From NCBI RefSeq assembly GCF_036634175.1, contig NZ_JAZIFX010000001.1:7068001-7132000 (forward strand): 64,000 bases of DNA, written 5' to 3'. The notes under the pieces are model-generated. The model made no database searches, was not told the DNA's origin, and worked only from the letters and a program-made list of their open reading frames with translations. The first letter of the stretch is position 1. Each line of letters opens with the position of its first letter. Below, one piece after another: positions 38,482 through 47,138 of this stretch. The position numbers and the translations under genes were made by a program. Source of the stretch: Streptomyces sp. P9-A2. Its GTDB lineage: Bacteria; Actinomycetota; Actinomycetes; Streptomycetales; Streptomycetaceae.

Positions 38482-39690
38482 ATGGCACAGCCGCAGCAGT
38501 CGGACGGGGCGGAGACGGGGAAGCCACCCCTGCGCGTCGGCATGGTCGGCTACGCCTTCATGGGCGCCGCCCACTCACAGGGCTGGCGCACCGCGGGCCG
38601 CGTTTTCGACCTGCCGATGAACCCCGAACTGGCCGTCGTCTGCGGCCGGGACGCCACCGCGGTGCGCGCGGCGGCCGACCGCCACGGCTGGGCGGACACC
38701 GAGACCGACTGGCGTGCCCTGGTCGAACGGGACGACGTCGACCTCATCGACATCTGCACACCCGGCGACAGCCACGCCGAGATCGCGACGGCCGCACTCG
38801 CCGCGGGCAAGCACGTGCTGTGCGAGAAACCCCTCGCCAACACCGTAGCCGAAGCCGAAGCGATGGCCGATGCCGCCGAACAGGCTCGACAGCACGGCCT
38901 GTCGGCGATGGTCGGCTTCAACTACCGCCGGGTCCCCGCGACCGCGCTGGCCCGGCGGATGGTGGCCGAGGACCGCATCGGCACCCTCCGGCACGTGCGG
39001 GTGACGTACCTCCAGGACTGGCTGGTGGACCCCGCGTTCCCGCTGACCTGGCGGCTGCGCCGGGAGCAGGCGGGCTCCGGCTCGCTCGGCGATCTCGGCG
39101 CGCACATCGTCGACCTCGCCCAGCACCTGGCGGGGGAGCGGCTGGCGGGGGTCTCCGCGCTCACCGAGACGTTCGTGAGGCAGCGGCCGCTGCCCGCGGC
39201 GTCCACCAGCGGTCCGGCCGCCGTCGACAGTGCCGGCGCCGGCGAGGTCACCGTGGACGACGCCGCCCTGTTCACCGGCCGCTTCGCCTCCGGCGCCCTC
39301 GCCTCCTTCGAGGCCACCCGGTACGCCACCGGCCGCAAGAACGCGCTGCGCATCGAACTCAACGGAGAACGCGGGTCACTGGCCTTCGACCTGGAACGGC
39401 TCAACGAACTCTCCTACCACGACGGCACCGAGCCCGCAGCGCACGCGGGTTTCCGCCGCATCCTGGTCACCGAACCCGACCACCCCTACCTGGACGCCTG
39501 GTGGCCGCCGGGCCACGGCCTCGGCTACGAGCACACCTTCGTGCACCAGGCCCGCGACCTGGTCCACGCCGTCGCCGAGGGCCGCACGCCCGAACCCTCC
39601 TTCGCCGACGGACTGCAGGTGCAGCGCGTCCTGGCGGCGGTGGAGGAGAGCGCCCAGAAGAACTCCGTCTACACGCCGATCACCGCCTGA
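38482..39690 (+). CDS. Gfo/Idh/MocA-family sugar oxidoreductase
   Basis: A 402-residue NAD(P)-dependent dehydrogenase. The Rossmann loop is VGMVGYAFMGAAHSQGW, and the conserved CEKPLANT contains the active-site Lys of the EKP motif. The second domain has GSLGDLGAHIVDLAQHL with the catalytic Asp and His. Members oxidise inositols, glucose-type sugars or glycosides, often at C3. A loop of about 20 Ala/Ser/Gly residues (ASTSGPAAVDSAGAGE) is inserted in the C-terminal domain. GAGGAGGA precedes the ATG. Its place after the importer and before a TIM-barrel isomerase suggests that it oxidises the imported sugar. Confidence 0.92.
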   Translation: MAQPQQSDGAETGKPPLRVGMVGYAFMGAAHSQGWRTAGRVFDLPMNPELAVVCGRDATAVRAAADRHGWADTETDWRALVERDDVDLIDICTPGDSHAEIATAALAAGKHVLCEKPLANTVAEAEAMADAAEQARQHGLSAMVGFNYRRVPATALARRMVAEDRIGTLRHVRVTYLQDWLVDPAFPLTWRLRREQAGSGSLGDLGAHIVDLAQHLAGERLAGVSALTETFVRQRPLPAASTSGPAAVDSAGAGEVTVDDAALFTGRFASGALASFEATRYATGRKNALRIELNGERGSLAFDLERLNELSYHDGTEPAAHAGFRRILVTEPDHPYLDAWWPPGHGLGYEHTFVHQARDLVHAVAEGRTPEPSFADGLQVQRVLAAVEESAQKNSVYTPITA

Positions 39691-39714
39691 AGACCTGAGG
39701 AAAGGCAGACCCGC

Positions 39715-40713
39715 GTGCCCCGCAATTTCACGCTGTTCACCGGCCAGTGGGCGGACCTACCCCTCGAGGAGGTCTGCCGACTCGCCCGCGACTTCGGCTA
39801 CGACGGTCTCGAACTCGCCTGCTGGGGCGACCACTTCGAAGTCGACAAGGCACTCGCCGACCCGTCCTACGTCGATTCCCGGCGCAGCCTCCTCGACAAG
39901 TACGGCCTCAAGGCCTGGGCGATCTCCAACCACCTGGTCGGCCAGGCGGTGTGCGACGCCATCATCGACGAACGCCACCAGGCCATCCTGCCCGCCAGGA
40001 TCTGGGGCGACGGCGAGGCAGAGGGCGTACGGCAGCGGGCCGCCGCCGAGATCAAGGACACCGCGCGCGCCGCGGCCCTCCTCGGCGTCGACACCGTCAT
40101 CGGGTTCACCGGCTCGGCGATCTGGCACCTGGTCGCCATGTTCCCGCCCGTTCCCGAGTCGATGATCGACCGCGGCTACGAGGACTTCGCGACGCGCTGG
40201 AACCCGATCCTGGACGTCTTCGACGCCGAGGGCGTGCGGTTCGCGCACGAGGTCCACCCCAGTGAGATCGCCTACGACTACTGGACCACCGTCCGCACAC
40301 TGGACGCGGTCGACCGCCGGCCGGCCTTCGGGCTCAACTTCGACCCCTCCCACTTCGTGTGGCAGGACCTCGACCCGGTCGGCTTCCTGTGGGACTTCCG
40401 CGACCGGATCTACCACGTCGACTGCAAGGAGGCCCGCAAGCGCCTCGACGGCCGCAACGGCCGCCTCGGCTCCCACCTGCCCTGGGGCGACCCCCGGCGC
40501 GGCTGGGACTTCGTCTCCGCCGGACACGGGGACGTCCCCTGGGAGGACGTCTTCCGCATGCTGCGCTCCATCGACTACCAGGGCCCGATCTCCGTGGAAT
40601 GGGAGGACGCCGGCATGGACCGGCTCCAGGGCGCCCCGGAGGCGCTGACCCGGCTGAAGGCATACGACTTCGACCCGCCGTCGGCCTCCTTCGACGCGGC
40701 GTTCAACAGCTGA
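39715..40713 (+). CDS. Sugar phosphate isomerase/epimerase family TIM barrel
   Basis: A 332-residue AP_endonuc_2/xylose-isomerase-like barrel. Metal ligands are seen as Glu in [14 protein letters not shown], Asp/His in [10 protein letters not shown], His in YHVDCKEAR and Glu in ISVEWEDAG. It begins [20 protein letters not shown] and follows the oxidoreductase gene by 24 bp. Proteins of this group can be isomerases, or in 3-keto-glycoside pathways metal-dependent beta-eliminating lyases. The reaction here cannot be settled from sequence. GTG start, with GAGGAAAGG upstream. Confidence 0.9.
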   Translation: MPRNFTLFTGQWADLPLEEVCRLARDFGYDGLELACWGDHFEVDKALADPSYVDSRRSLLDKYGLKAWAISNHLVGQAVCDAIIDERHQAILPARIWGDGEAEGVRQRAAAEIKDTARAAALLGVDTVIGFTGSAIWHLVAMFPPVPESMIDRGYEDFATRWNPILDVFDAEGVRFAHEVHPSEIAYDYWTTVRTLDAVDRRPAFGLNFDPSHFVWQDLDPVGFLWDFRDRIYHVDCKEARKRLDGRNGRLGSHLPWGDPRRGWDFVSAGHGDVPWEDVFRMLRSIDYQGPISVEWEDAGMDRLQGAPEALTRLKAYDFDPPSASFDAAFNS

Positions 40714-40790
40714 ACCGCATGCCCGACGGCAGGTCGGGGACGGGGGCCGGAAAATCCGCCGGTCCCCGGCCCGGCCTGCCCGGATCCCGC

Positions 40791-40813
40791 TTTGTCCTGC
40801 GTTGGGGAAAAGT
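40791..40813 (+). promoter_or_regulatory. Shared upstream motif, copy 2 (before the large secreted enzyme)
   Basis: A 23-bp segment from TTTGTCCTG to GAAAAGT, 165 bp before the start at 40979, 18/23 identical to 33115-33137. A CGTTC-N5-GAACG inverted repeat lies 27 bp further on (40841-40855). The shared segment is a candidate operator linking this gene to the ROK regulator. Confidence 0.5.
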
Positions 40814-40978
40814 GCAACCGGCCCCGTTCCAAGGGGTGTTCGTTCCGGATGAACGCGGTTACCGTCCCTGAAGTGTCCAGGACACCCACGCCGCCGGGGT
40901 GACGTCGCACCCCGGCGCCCGCACCGCACGTCTTCGCACCCGTTCCGTACGGCCCCACCCCGTTCCCGGAGGGACTTC

Positions 40979-43900
40979 GTGCACAGAAGCAGACTCACAT
41001 CCACCCACACCACGAGGCGTCCCAGACTTCGCACCGCCCTCGCCCTGCTCACCGGCCTGATGCTGGCCGTGGGGGCCCCGGCGACCGTCGCCGGCGCTCA
41101 CCCCGGGCACCCGGAACATGATGAACCGGCAGCCGCCGAGGGGCAGTTCCAGCAGGTACCGCTCGCCAAGGGCGAGCCCGAGACGGGCGAGCCGATGTCG
41201 CTCGCCGTGCTCCCCGACCGCAGCGTCCTGCACACCTCGCGCGACGGCACGCTGCGCCTCACCGACCAGGCGGGTGTCACCAAGATCGCCGGCAAGATCC
41301 CCGTCTACAGTCATGACGAGGAGGGCCTGCAGGGCGTCGGCATCGACCCGGACTTCAAGAAAAACCGGGCGGTCTACCTCTACTACGCCCCGCCGCTCGA
41401 CACCCCCGCGGGCGACGCCCCGGAGACCGGCACCGCCGCGGACTTCGCGAAGTTCGACGGCGTCAACCGCCTCTCCCGCTTCGTCCTCAACCCCAACGGC
41501 ACGCTGGACATGGCCAGCGAGAAGAAGGTCCTGGACGTCGCGGCCTCCCGCGGCACCTGCTGCCACGTCGGCGGCGACATCGACTTCGACGCCGAGGGCA
41601 ACCTCTACCTGTCCACCGGCGACGACACCAACCCCTTCGCCTCCGACGGCTTCACGCCGATCGACGAGCGGCCGGACCGCAACCCGGCCTTCGACGCCCG
41701 CCGCAGCTCCGGCAACACCAACGACCTGCGCGGCAAGCTCCTGCGCGTCAAGGTCGCCGAGGACGGCTCGTACACCGTCCCGGAGGGCAACCTCTTCGCC
41801 CCCGGCACCGAGAAGACCCGTCCCGAGATCTACGCGATGGGCTTCCGCAACCCGTTCCGCATGAGCGTCGACGACAAGACCGGCACCGTCTACGTCGGCG
41901 AATACGGCCCCGACGCCGGCGCCGCCGACCCGAAGCGGGGCCCGGCGGGACAGGTCGAGTTCGCCAAGGTCACCGAGGCCGCCAACTTCGGCTGGCCGTT
42001 CTGTACCGGCGACAACGACGCCTACGTCGACTACGACTTCGCCACCAAGACCTCCGGTGAGACGTTCGACTGCGCCGCCCCGAAGAACACCTCGCCGCAC
42101 AACACCGGCCTCGTCGACCTGCCGCCCGCCCAGGCCGCCTGGATCCCGTACGACGGCGGTTCCGTGCCCGAGTTCGGCAGCGGCTCCGAGTCCCCGATGG
42201 CCGGCCCGGTCTACCGCTACGACCCCGAGCTCGACTCCAGTGTGAAGTTCCCCGAGGCGTACGACGGCGACTTCTTCGCGGGCGAGTTCGGCCGCCGCTG
42301 GATCAAGCGGATCGAGCAGAACGCGGACGGCTCCGTCGCGAAGATCAATGACTTCCCGTGGACCGGCACCCAGATCATGGACATGGAGTTCGGCCCCGAC
42401 GGGGCGCTCTACGTCCTGGACTACGGCGTCTCCTGGTTCCAGGGCGACGACAACTCCGCGCTGTACCGGATCGAGAACGCCGAGGACGGCTTCTCCCCGA
42501 TCGCCGAGGTGAGCGCCGACAAGACGTCCGGCGCGGCCGGCCTCAAGGTCGCCTTCACCGGCTCCGCCAAGGACGCCGACTCCCCGGACCTCACCTACAG
42601 CTGGGACTTCGGCGACGGCACCAAGGGCGAGGGCCTCAAGCCCACCCACAAGTACAAGAAGGTCGGCACCTACACCGCGACCTTCACCGCGAAGGACCCC
42701 GAGGGCAACACCGGTAACGCCAGCACCCGGATCGTGGTCGGCAACACCGAACCCAAGGTGAAGATCGAGGTCCCGGGCAACGGCAGCCTGGCCGCCTTCG
42801 GCGAGCCCGTCCCGTTCAAGGTGAAGGTCACCGACCCCGAGGAGAAGATCGACTGCTCCAAGGTCAAGGTCGCCTACAGCCTCGGCCACGACTCCCACGC
42901 CCACGAGCTGACCAGCGAGACGGGCTGTGAGGGCACCCTCAAGCCGCCTGCCGGCGACGGCGGTCACGACCCCAACGCCAACATCTACGGCGTCGTCGGG
43001 GCCGGTTACACCGACGGCGGGGCCAACGGCCAGGAGGCCCTGACCGGTACCGCCCGCACCGTGCTCCAGCCGCTGCACCGCCAGGCCGAGCACTTCACCA
43101 CCCAGTCGGGCGTGAAGACCTACGACAAGACCGGCGCCAACGGCGGCAAGACCGTCGGCGACATCGACGACGGCGACTGGATCTCCTTCAGCCCCTACCG
43201 GTTCGACGGGCAGAAGAAGATGACCGTACGGGCCTCCTCCGGCGGCGCCGGCGGCTTCGTCGAACTGCGCACCGGATCGCCCGACGGCAAGCTGCACGGC
43301 TCGGCGTACATCCCGCCGACCGGCGGCTGGGAGACGTTCCAGAACATCGACGTGCCGCTGCGGTCGCTGCCGAAGAAGACCACGGAGATCTACCTGGTCT
43401 TCAGGGGCGGCGACGGCGCACTGTACGACGTGGACGACTTCGAGTTCTCCACCCAGCCGTTCAAGGGCGGCAAGAAGGTGCTGGTCTTCTCCAGGACCGC
43501 CGGCTTCCGCCACGACTCCATCCCGCAGGGCGTCGCCGCGCTGAAGGAACTGGGCGGCCCGGCCGGCATCACCGTCGACGCGACCGAGGAGGCCCGGCAG
43601 TTCACCACGGCCAACCTCGCCAAGTACGACGCGGTGGCCTTCCTGTCCACCACCGGTGACGTCCTGAACGCCGACCAGCAGAACGCGTTCGAGAACTACG
43701 TCAAGAACGGCGGCGGCTACCTGGGCATCCACGCCGCCGCCGACACCGAGTACGACTGGGAGTTCTACGGCGGTCTCGTCGGCGCCCACTTCGACTCGCA
43801 CCCGGCCATCCAGAAGGCCACCGTGCGCGTCGAGGACCACGACCACCCGTCCACCGCGCACCTGGACGACGCGTGGGAGCGCACCGACGAGTGGTACAAC

Positions 43901-44701
43901 TACCGCACCAACCCGCGTGAGCAGGCCAAGGTCCTCGTCACCCTCGACGAGACGACGTACCAGGGCGGCACCATGAAGGGCGACCACCCGATCGCCTGGT
44001 GCCAGAGCTACGGCGGCGGCCGCTCCTTCTACACCGGCGGCGGCCACACCAAGGAGTCCTACGCCGAAGAGGCCTTCCGCACCCATCTGCTCGGCGGTCT
44101 GCAGTATGCCACCGGCCAGGTCAAGGCGGACTGCAAGCCGGGCAAGGACCACCGGAAGATCTTCAACGGCCAGACCCTGGACGGCTGGAAGCAGGCCGGC
44201 CCCGGCACGTTCGACGTCAAGGACGGCACCCTGGTGTCCGAGGGCGGCATGGGTCTGCTCTGGTACCAGGCCAAGGAGCTGACGTCGTACTCCCTCAAGC
44301 TCGACTGGAAGATGCGGGGCGACGACAACTCCGGGATCTTCGTGGGCTTCCCGGCCTCCGACGACCCCTGGTCCGCGGTGAACAAGGGCTACGAGATCCA
44401 GATCGACGCCACGGACGCGCCCGACCGCACCACGGGCTCCGTCTACTCGTTCAAGTCGGCGAACATCAAGGCCCGTGACCAGGTCCTGCGTCCGCCCGGC
44501 CAGTGGAACTCCTACGAGATCAAGGTCCAGGGCGAACGCCTCCAGGTGTTCCTCAACGGGGTCAAGATCAACGACTTCACCAACAAGGACCCCGAGCGGA
44601 GCCTGACCGACGGCCACATCGGCCTCCAGAACCACGGCGCCGACGACCAGGTCTCCTTCCGCAACATCCAACTGAAGGAACTGCCCGCCAAGGGCGACTA
44701 G
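40979..44701 (+). CDS. Secreted five-domain protein: sugar dehydrogenase-like, PKD, CBM6-like, ThuA and DUF1080
   Basis: A 1240-residue extracellular protein. Signal peptide (RTALALLTGLMLAVGAPATVAGA). A PQQ-dependent glucose/sorbosone dehydrogenase-like propeller lies at about 70-504 (EGLQGVGIDPDF, GGDIDFDAEGNLYLSTGDD, MGFRNPFRMS, DMEFGPDGALYVLDYG). A PKD domain is at about 505-588 (YSWDFGDGTKGEG). A CBM6-like sandwich is at about 700-826 (RQAEHFTTQSG, DDGDWISF). A ThuA domain is at about 829-1040 (VLVFSRTAGFRHDSI, GGGYLGIHAAADTEYDWEFY). A DUF1080/3-keto-glycoside hydrolase-like domain is at about 1057-1238 (FNGQTLDGWKQAG, DDNSGIFVGFP). It likely handles a plant or microbial glycoside outside the cell and feeds the importer. 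GTG start with GGAGGGA upstream. Confidence 0.93.
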   Translation: MHRSRLTSTHTTRRPRLRTALALLTGLMLAVGAPATVAGAHPGHPEHDEPAAAEGQFQQVPLAKGEPETGEPMSLAVLPDRSVLHTSRDGTLRLTDQAGVTKIAGKIPVYSHDEEGLQGVGIDPDFKKNRAVYLYYAPPLDTPAGDAPETGTAADFAKFDGVNRLSRFVLNPNGTLDMASEKKVLDVAASRGTCCHVGGDIDFDAEGNLYLSTGDDTNPFASDGFTPIDERPDRNPAFDARRSSGNTNDLRGKLLRVKVAEDGSYTVPEGNLFAPGTEKTRPEIYAMGFRNPFRMSVDDKTGTVYVGEYGPDAGAADPKRGPAGQVEFAKVTEAANFGWPFCTGDNDAYVDYDFATKTSGETFDCAAPKNTSPHNTGLVDLPPAQAAWIPYDGGSVPEFGSGSESPMAGPVYRYDPELDSSVKFPEAYDGDFFAGEFGRRWIKRIEQNADGSVAKINDFPWTGTQIMDMEFGPDGALYVLDYGVSWFQGDDNSALYRIENAEDGFSPIAEVSADKTSGAAGLKVAFTGSAKDADSPDLTYSWDFGDGTKGEGLKPTHKYKKVGTYTATFTAKDPEGNTGNASTRIVVGNTEPKVKIEVPGNGSLAAFGEPVPFKVKVTDPEEKIDCSKVKVAYSLGHDSHAHELTSETGCEGTLKPPAGDGGHDPNANIYGVVGAGYTDGGANGQEALTGTARTVLQPLHRQAEHFTTQSGVKTYDKTGANGGKTVGDIDDGDWISFSPYRFDGQKKMTVRASSGGAGGFVELRTGSPDGKLHGSAYIPPTGGWETFQNIDVPLRSLPKKTTEIYLVFRGGDGALYDVDDFEFSTQPFKGGKKVLVFSRTAGFRHDSIPQGVAALKELGGPAGITVDATEEARQFTTANLAKYDAVAFLSTTGDVLNADQQNAFENYVKNGGGYLGIHAAADTEYDWEFYGGLVGAHFDSHPAIQKATVRVEDHDHPSTAHLDDAWERTDEWYNYRTNPREQAKVLVTLDETTYQGGTMKGDHPIAWCQSYGGGRSFYTGGGHTKESYAEEAFRTHLLGGLQYATGQVKADCKPGKDHRKIFNGQTLDGWKQAGPGTFDVKDGTLVSEGGMGLLWYQAKELTSYSLKLDWKMRGDDNSGIFVGFPASDDPWSAVNKGYEIQIDATDAPDRTTGSVYSFKSANIKARDQVLRPPGQWNSYEIKVQGERLQVFLNGVKINDFTNKDPERSLTDGHIGLQNHGADDQVSFRNIQLKELPAKGD

Positions 44702-44706
44702 AACGG

Positions 44707-44740
44707 CGGCGGGCGGAGGACGCCGGACCTCCGCCCGCCG
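44707..44740 (+). terminator. Hairpin terminator after the five-domain protein gene
   Basis: CGGCGGGCGGAGG (44707-44719) pairs perfectly with 44728-44740 across an 8-nt loop, 5 bp past the stop. It separates the glycoside block from the ebo-type cluster, which may thus have its own promoter in the 80 bp that follow. Confidence 0.8.
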
Positions 44741-44823
44741 TCCCGCCGGGCCTTCACGCCCGGCACCCCGCTGGTCCGCTTCCGGCGCTCGCACCTGGTT
44801 CGCGTACGACAAGGAGGCTGCCC

Positions 44824-46047
44824 ATGTCCGCCGAACCGTCCCTGCCCACCTCCTCCTCCCCGGACCCGCGCTTCGGCGTCTGGTTCATCGGGGCGCGCGG
44901 ATCCGTGGCCACGACCGCGATCGCGGGCTGCGCCGCCGTCGCCGCCGGACTCCATCCGCCGACCGGCATGGTCACCGAGACCCCTCCCTTCACCTCGTGC
45001 GGCCTGCCGCCGCTGTCGTCCCTCGTCTTCGGCGGCCACGACACCGTCGACTGCCCGCTGCCCAAACGCGCCGAACACCTCGCCGCCGGCGGCGTCCTGC
45101 CGCACAGCCTGCCGTCCGCCGTGCACGCCGAACTCGTCGCCGCCGACCGGGAGATCAGGCCCGGCGGTCCCCTGCCCGGCGACACGGACGACGGCTCGGA
45201 CCGCACCCAGGACGAACCGATCGACGTGTTCGCGGCCGACATCCGCGACTTCGTGCGCCGCCAGGGCCTCGCGGGCGCCGTCGTGGTGAACGTCGCCTCC
45301 ACCGAGCCCGCCTCCACCGAGCCCGCCTCCACCGAGCCCGCCTCCACCGAGCCCGCTCCCGCCGAAGGCTCCCTGCCGCCGAGCTCCCTCTACGCGGCGG
45401 CCGCCCTGCGCGCCGGCTGCCCCTACGTCAACTTCACCCCCTCCACGGGGCTGCACCACCCGGCGCTGGCCTCGCCGGCGGAGGCATCCGGCCTGCCCTG
45501 GGCGGGCCGCGACGGCAAGACCGGGCAGACCCTGCTGCGCTCCGTGCTCGGCCCGATGTTCCTGCAGCGCGCCCTCGCCGTGCGCGCCTGGTCCGGCACC
45601 AACCTTCTGGGCGGCGGCGACGGTGCCGCCCTCGCCGACCCCGCGGCCGCCGCCGCCAAGAACGCCGGCAAGGAACGCGTCCTCGCCGACACCCTCGGCA
45701 CCACCCCCGAGGGCGAGGTCCACATCGACGACGTACCCGCGCTCGGCGACTGGAAGACGGCCTGGGACCACATCGCCTTCGACGGCTTCCTCGGCGCCCG
45801 CATGATCCTGCAGACCACCTGGCAGGGCTGCGACTCCGCGCTCGCCGCGCCGCTCGTCCTCGACCTGGCCCGACTGGTCGCCCGCGCCCGGGAGAGGGGC
45901 CTGTCCGGTCCGCTGAGCGAGCTGGGCTTCTACTTCAAGGACCCGGTGGGGGACGGCCCGTCCTCGCTGGCCGAGCAGTACGCGCAACTGAGGCGCTTCG
46001 CCGGGCGGCTGCGGGACGACGCCGACGATCACGGAACGCAGCGGTGA
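44824..46047 (+). CDS. Myo-inositol-phosphate synthase family protein
   Basis: A 407-residue NAD-dependent sugar-phosphate cyclase of the inositol-3-phosphate synthase family (glucose 6-phosphate to inositol phosphate in characterised members). NAD loop: FGVWFIGARGSVATTAI. The family motif VVNVASTEP is present, as are CPYVNFTPS, GRDGKTGQTLLRSVL, SGTNLLGGGDG and WDHIAFDGFLGARM...CDSALAAPLVLDLARL. It is unlike the short actinobacterial housekeeping enzyme that begins VRVAIVG. Directly after VVNV the ASTEP motif is repeated four times by a 15-bp tandem repeat (residues 158-177). Its stop overlaps the UbiA gene start (GTGA), tying it to the ebo cluster, where a DHQ-synthase-like cyclase is normally found. 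Confidence 0.85.
   Translation: MSAEPSLPTSSSPDPRFGVWFIGARGSVATTAIAGCAAVAAGLHPPTGMVTETPPFTSCGLPPLSSLVFGGHDTVDCPLPKRAEHLAAGGVLPHSLPSAVHAELVAADREIRPGGPLPGDTDDGSDRTQDEPIDVFAADIRDFVRRQGLAGAVVVNVASTEPASTEPASTEPASTEPAPAEGSLPPSSLYAAAALRAGCPYVNFTPSTGLHHPALASPAEASGLPWAGRDGKTGQTLLRSVLGPMFLQRALAVRAWSGTNLLGGGDGAALADPAAAAAKNAGKERVLADTLGTTPEGEVHIDDVPALGDWKTAWDHIAFDGFLGARMILQTTWQGCDSALAAPLVLDLARLVARARERGLSGPLSELGFYFKDPVGDGPSSLAEQYAQLRRFAGRLRDDADDHGTQR
45295..45354 (+). repeat. Four perfect 15-bp repeats inside the inositol-phosphate-synthase gene
   Basis: The unit gcctccaccgagccc occurs four times without change and encodes Ala-Ser-Thr-Glu-Pro each time. One unit corresponds to the conserved STEP segment near the active site; three look like recent in-frame duplications. 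Confidence 0.95.
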
Positions 46048-47138
46048 GCCGCACGGCCGCCCCGGCGCGGGACACGCCCGCGCCGGCCGGGTCGACGGCG
46101 GCAGGCGAGGCGAAGGCGGTAGACGGCCCGGCCCTCGGGGACACCACCACGCCCCTGCCCGGCCCCACGCTCCGCACCTCCCGCCCCCGCTCCGGCCGCG
46201 CGGGCGCCTGGGCCGAACTGCTGCGCCTGCCCGCGCTGTTCACCGTCCCCGGCGACGCCCTGGCCGGCGCGGCGGCGACCGGGACGCGCCCCGGACCCCG
46301 CACGCTGCTCGCCATCGGGTCCTCCCTGTGCCTGTACGAGGCCGGCATGGCCCTGAACGACTGGGCGGACCGCGCCGAGGACGCCGTGGAGCGCCCGCAC
46401 CGCCCGCTCCCCTCCGGCCGCATCCGCCCGGCCGCCGCCCTCACCGCCGCCGGTGCCCTCACCGGTGCCGGACTGGCGCTCGCAGCCGGTGCGGGACGCC
46501 CCGCCCTCGCGGTGGCCGCGCCCCTGGCGGCGACCGTCTGGGCCTACGACCTCGCGCTGAAGCACACGCCCGCCGGTCCCGCGGCCATGGCCGCCGCCCG
46601 CGGACTGGACCTGCTCCTGGGCGCGGCCGCCACCGGCGGCGGCACCCGGGCCGCGCTGCCTTCCGCCGCGCTGCTCGGCACGCACACCCTCGCGGTCACG
46701 GCCGTCTCCCGCCGGGAGACCACCGGCGGTTCGGTCCTGGCCCCGTCGGCGGCCCTCGCGACGACGGGGGCGCTGACGTGGCTGGTCACCCACCGCCGCA
46801 CCCGACTCCCGGCAGGCCGGCGGGCAGCAGCCGCCCCCGGTCTGCCGGGCCCCGGCCCGGCCGGGCGCCCGCCCCGGGCCACCGGCGTCCTGGCCACCGC
46901 CCTGGGCGCCGCCTACGCCGCCACGGCCGCCCGGCCCTACTTCCACGCCATGCTCAACCCCTCGCCCCCGCTCACCCAACGCGCCGTCGGCGGCGGCATC
47001 CGGGCCACGATCCCGCTCCAGGCCGCGCTCGCCGCCCGCGCCGGCTCGGCCGGCACCTCCCTGCTCGTCGCGGCCCTGGCCCCGGCCGGCCGGATGTTCG
47101 CGAGGAGGTCCGGCATGAGGAAGGTGAGCATCACATGA
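46044..47138 (+). CDS. eboC: UbiA-family prenyltransferase, EboC type
   Basis: A 364-residue inner-membrane prenyltransferase with about seven to nine helices. The first Asp-rich motif and following signature are intact: LNDWADRAEDAVERPHRPLP (NDxxDxxxDxxxRPxRPLxSG). The second Asp motif is atypical (ARGLDLLLGAAA), as in other EboC-like and SCO-type UbiA proteins. Enzymes of this fold attach a polyprenyl chain to an aromatic or sugar/cyclitol acceptor. A disordered Ala/Pro/Thr-rich leader of 50 residues precedes the first helix. The GTG start overlaps the upstream stop and the gene stop overlaps the next ATG, so the cluster is translationally coupled. Confidence 0.85.
   Translation: MSRTAAPARDTPAPAGSTAAGEAKAVDGPALGDTTTPLPGPTLRTSRPRSGRAGAWAELLRLPALFTVPGDALAGAAATGTRPGPRTLLAIGSSLCLYEAGMALNDWADRAEDAVERPHRPLPSGRIRPAAALTAAGALTGAGLALAAGAGRPALAVAAPLAATVWAYDLALKHTPAGPAAMAAARGLDLLLGAAATGGGTRAALPSAALLGTHTLAVTAVSRRETTGGSVLAPSAALATTGALTWLVTHRRTRLPAGRRAAAAPGLPGPGPAGRPPRATGVLATALGAAYAATAARPYFHAMLNPSPPLTQRAVGGGIRATIPLQAALAARAGSAGTSLLVAALAPAGRMFARRSGMRKVSIT

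Noticed and set aside
40859..44812. A 1317-codon minus-strand open frame opposite the five-domain gene
   Set aside because: It is a low-complexity Val/Gly/Ala/Asp translation produced by the codon bias of the real plus-strand gene; no domain or signal peptide is visible and the plus-strand protein has five clear domains.
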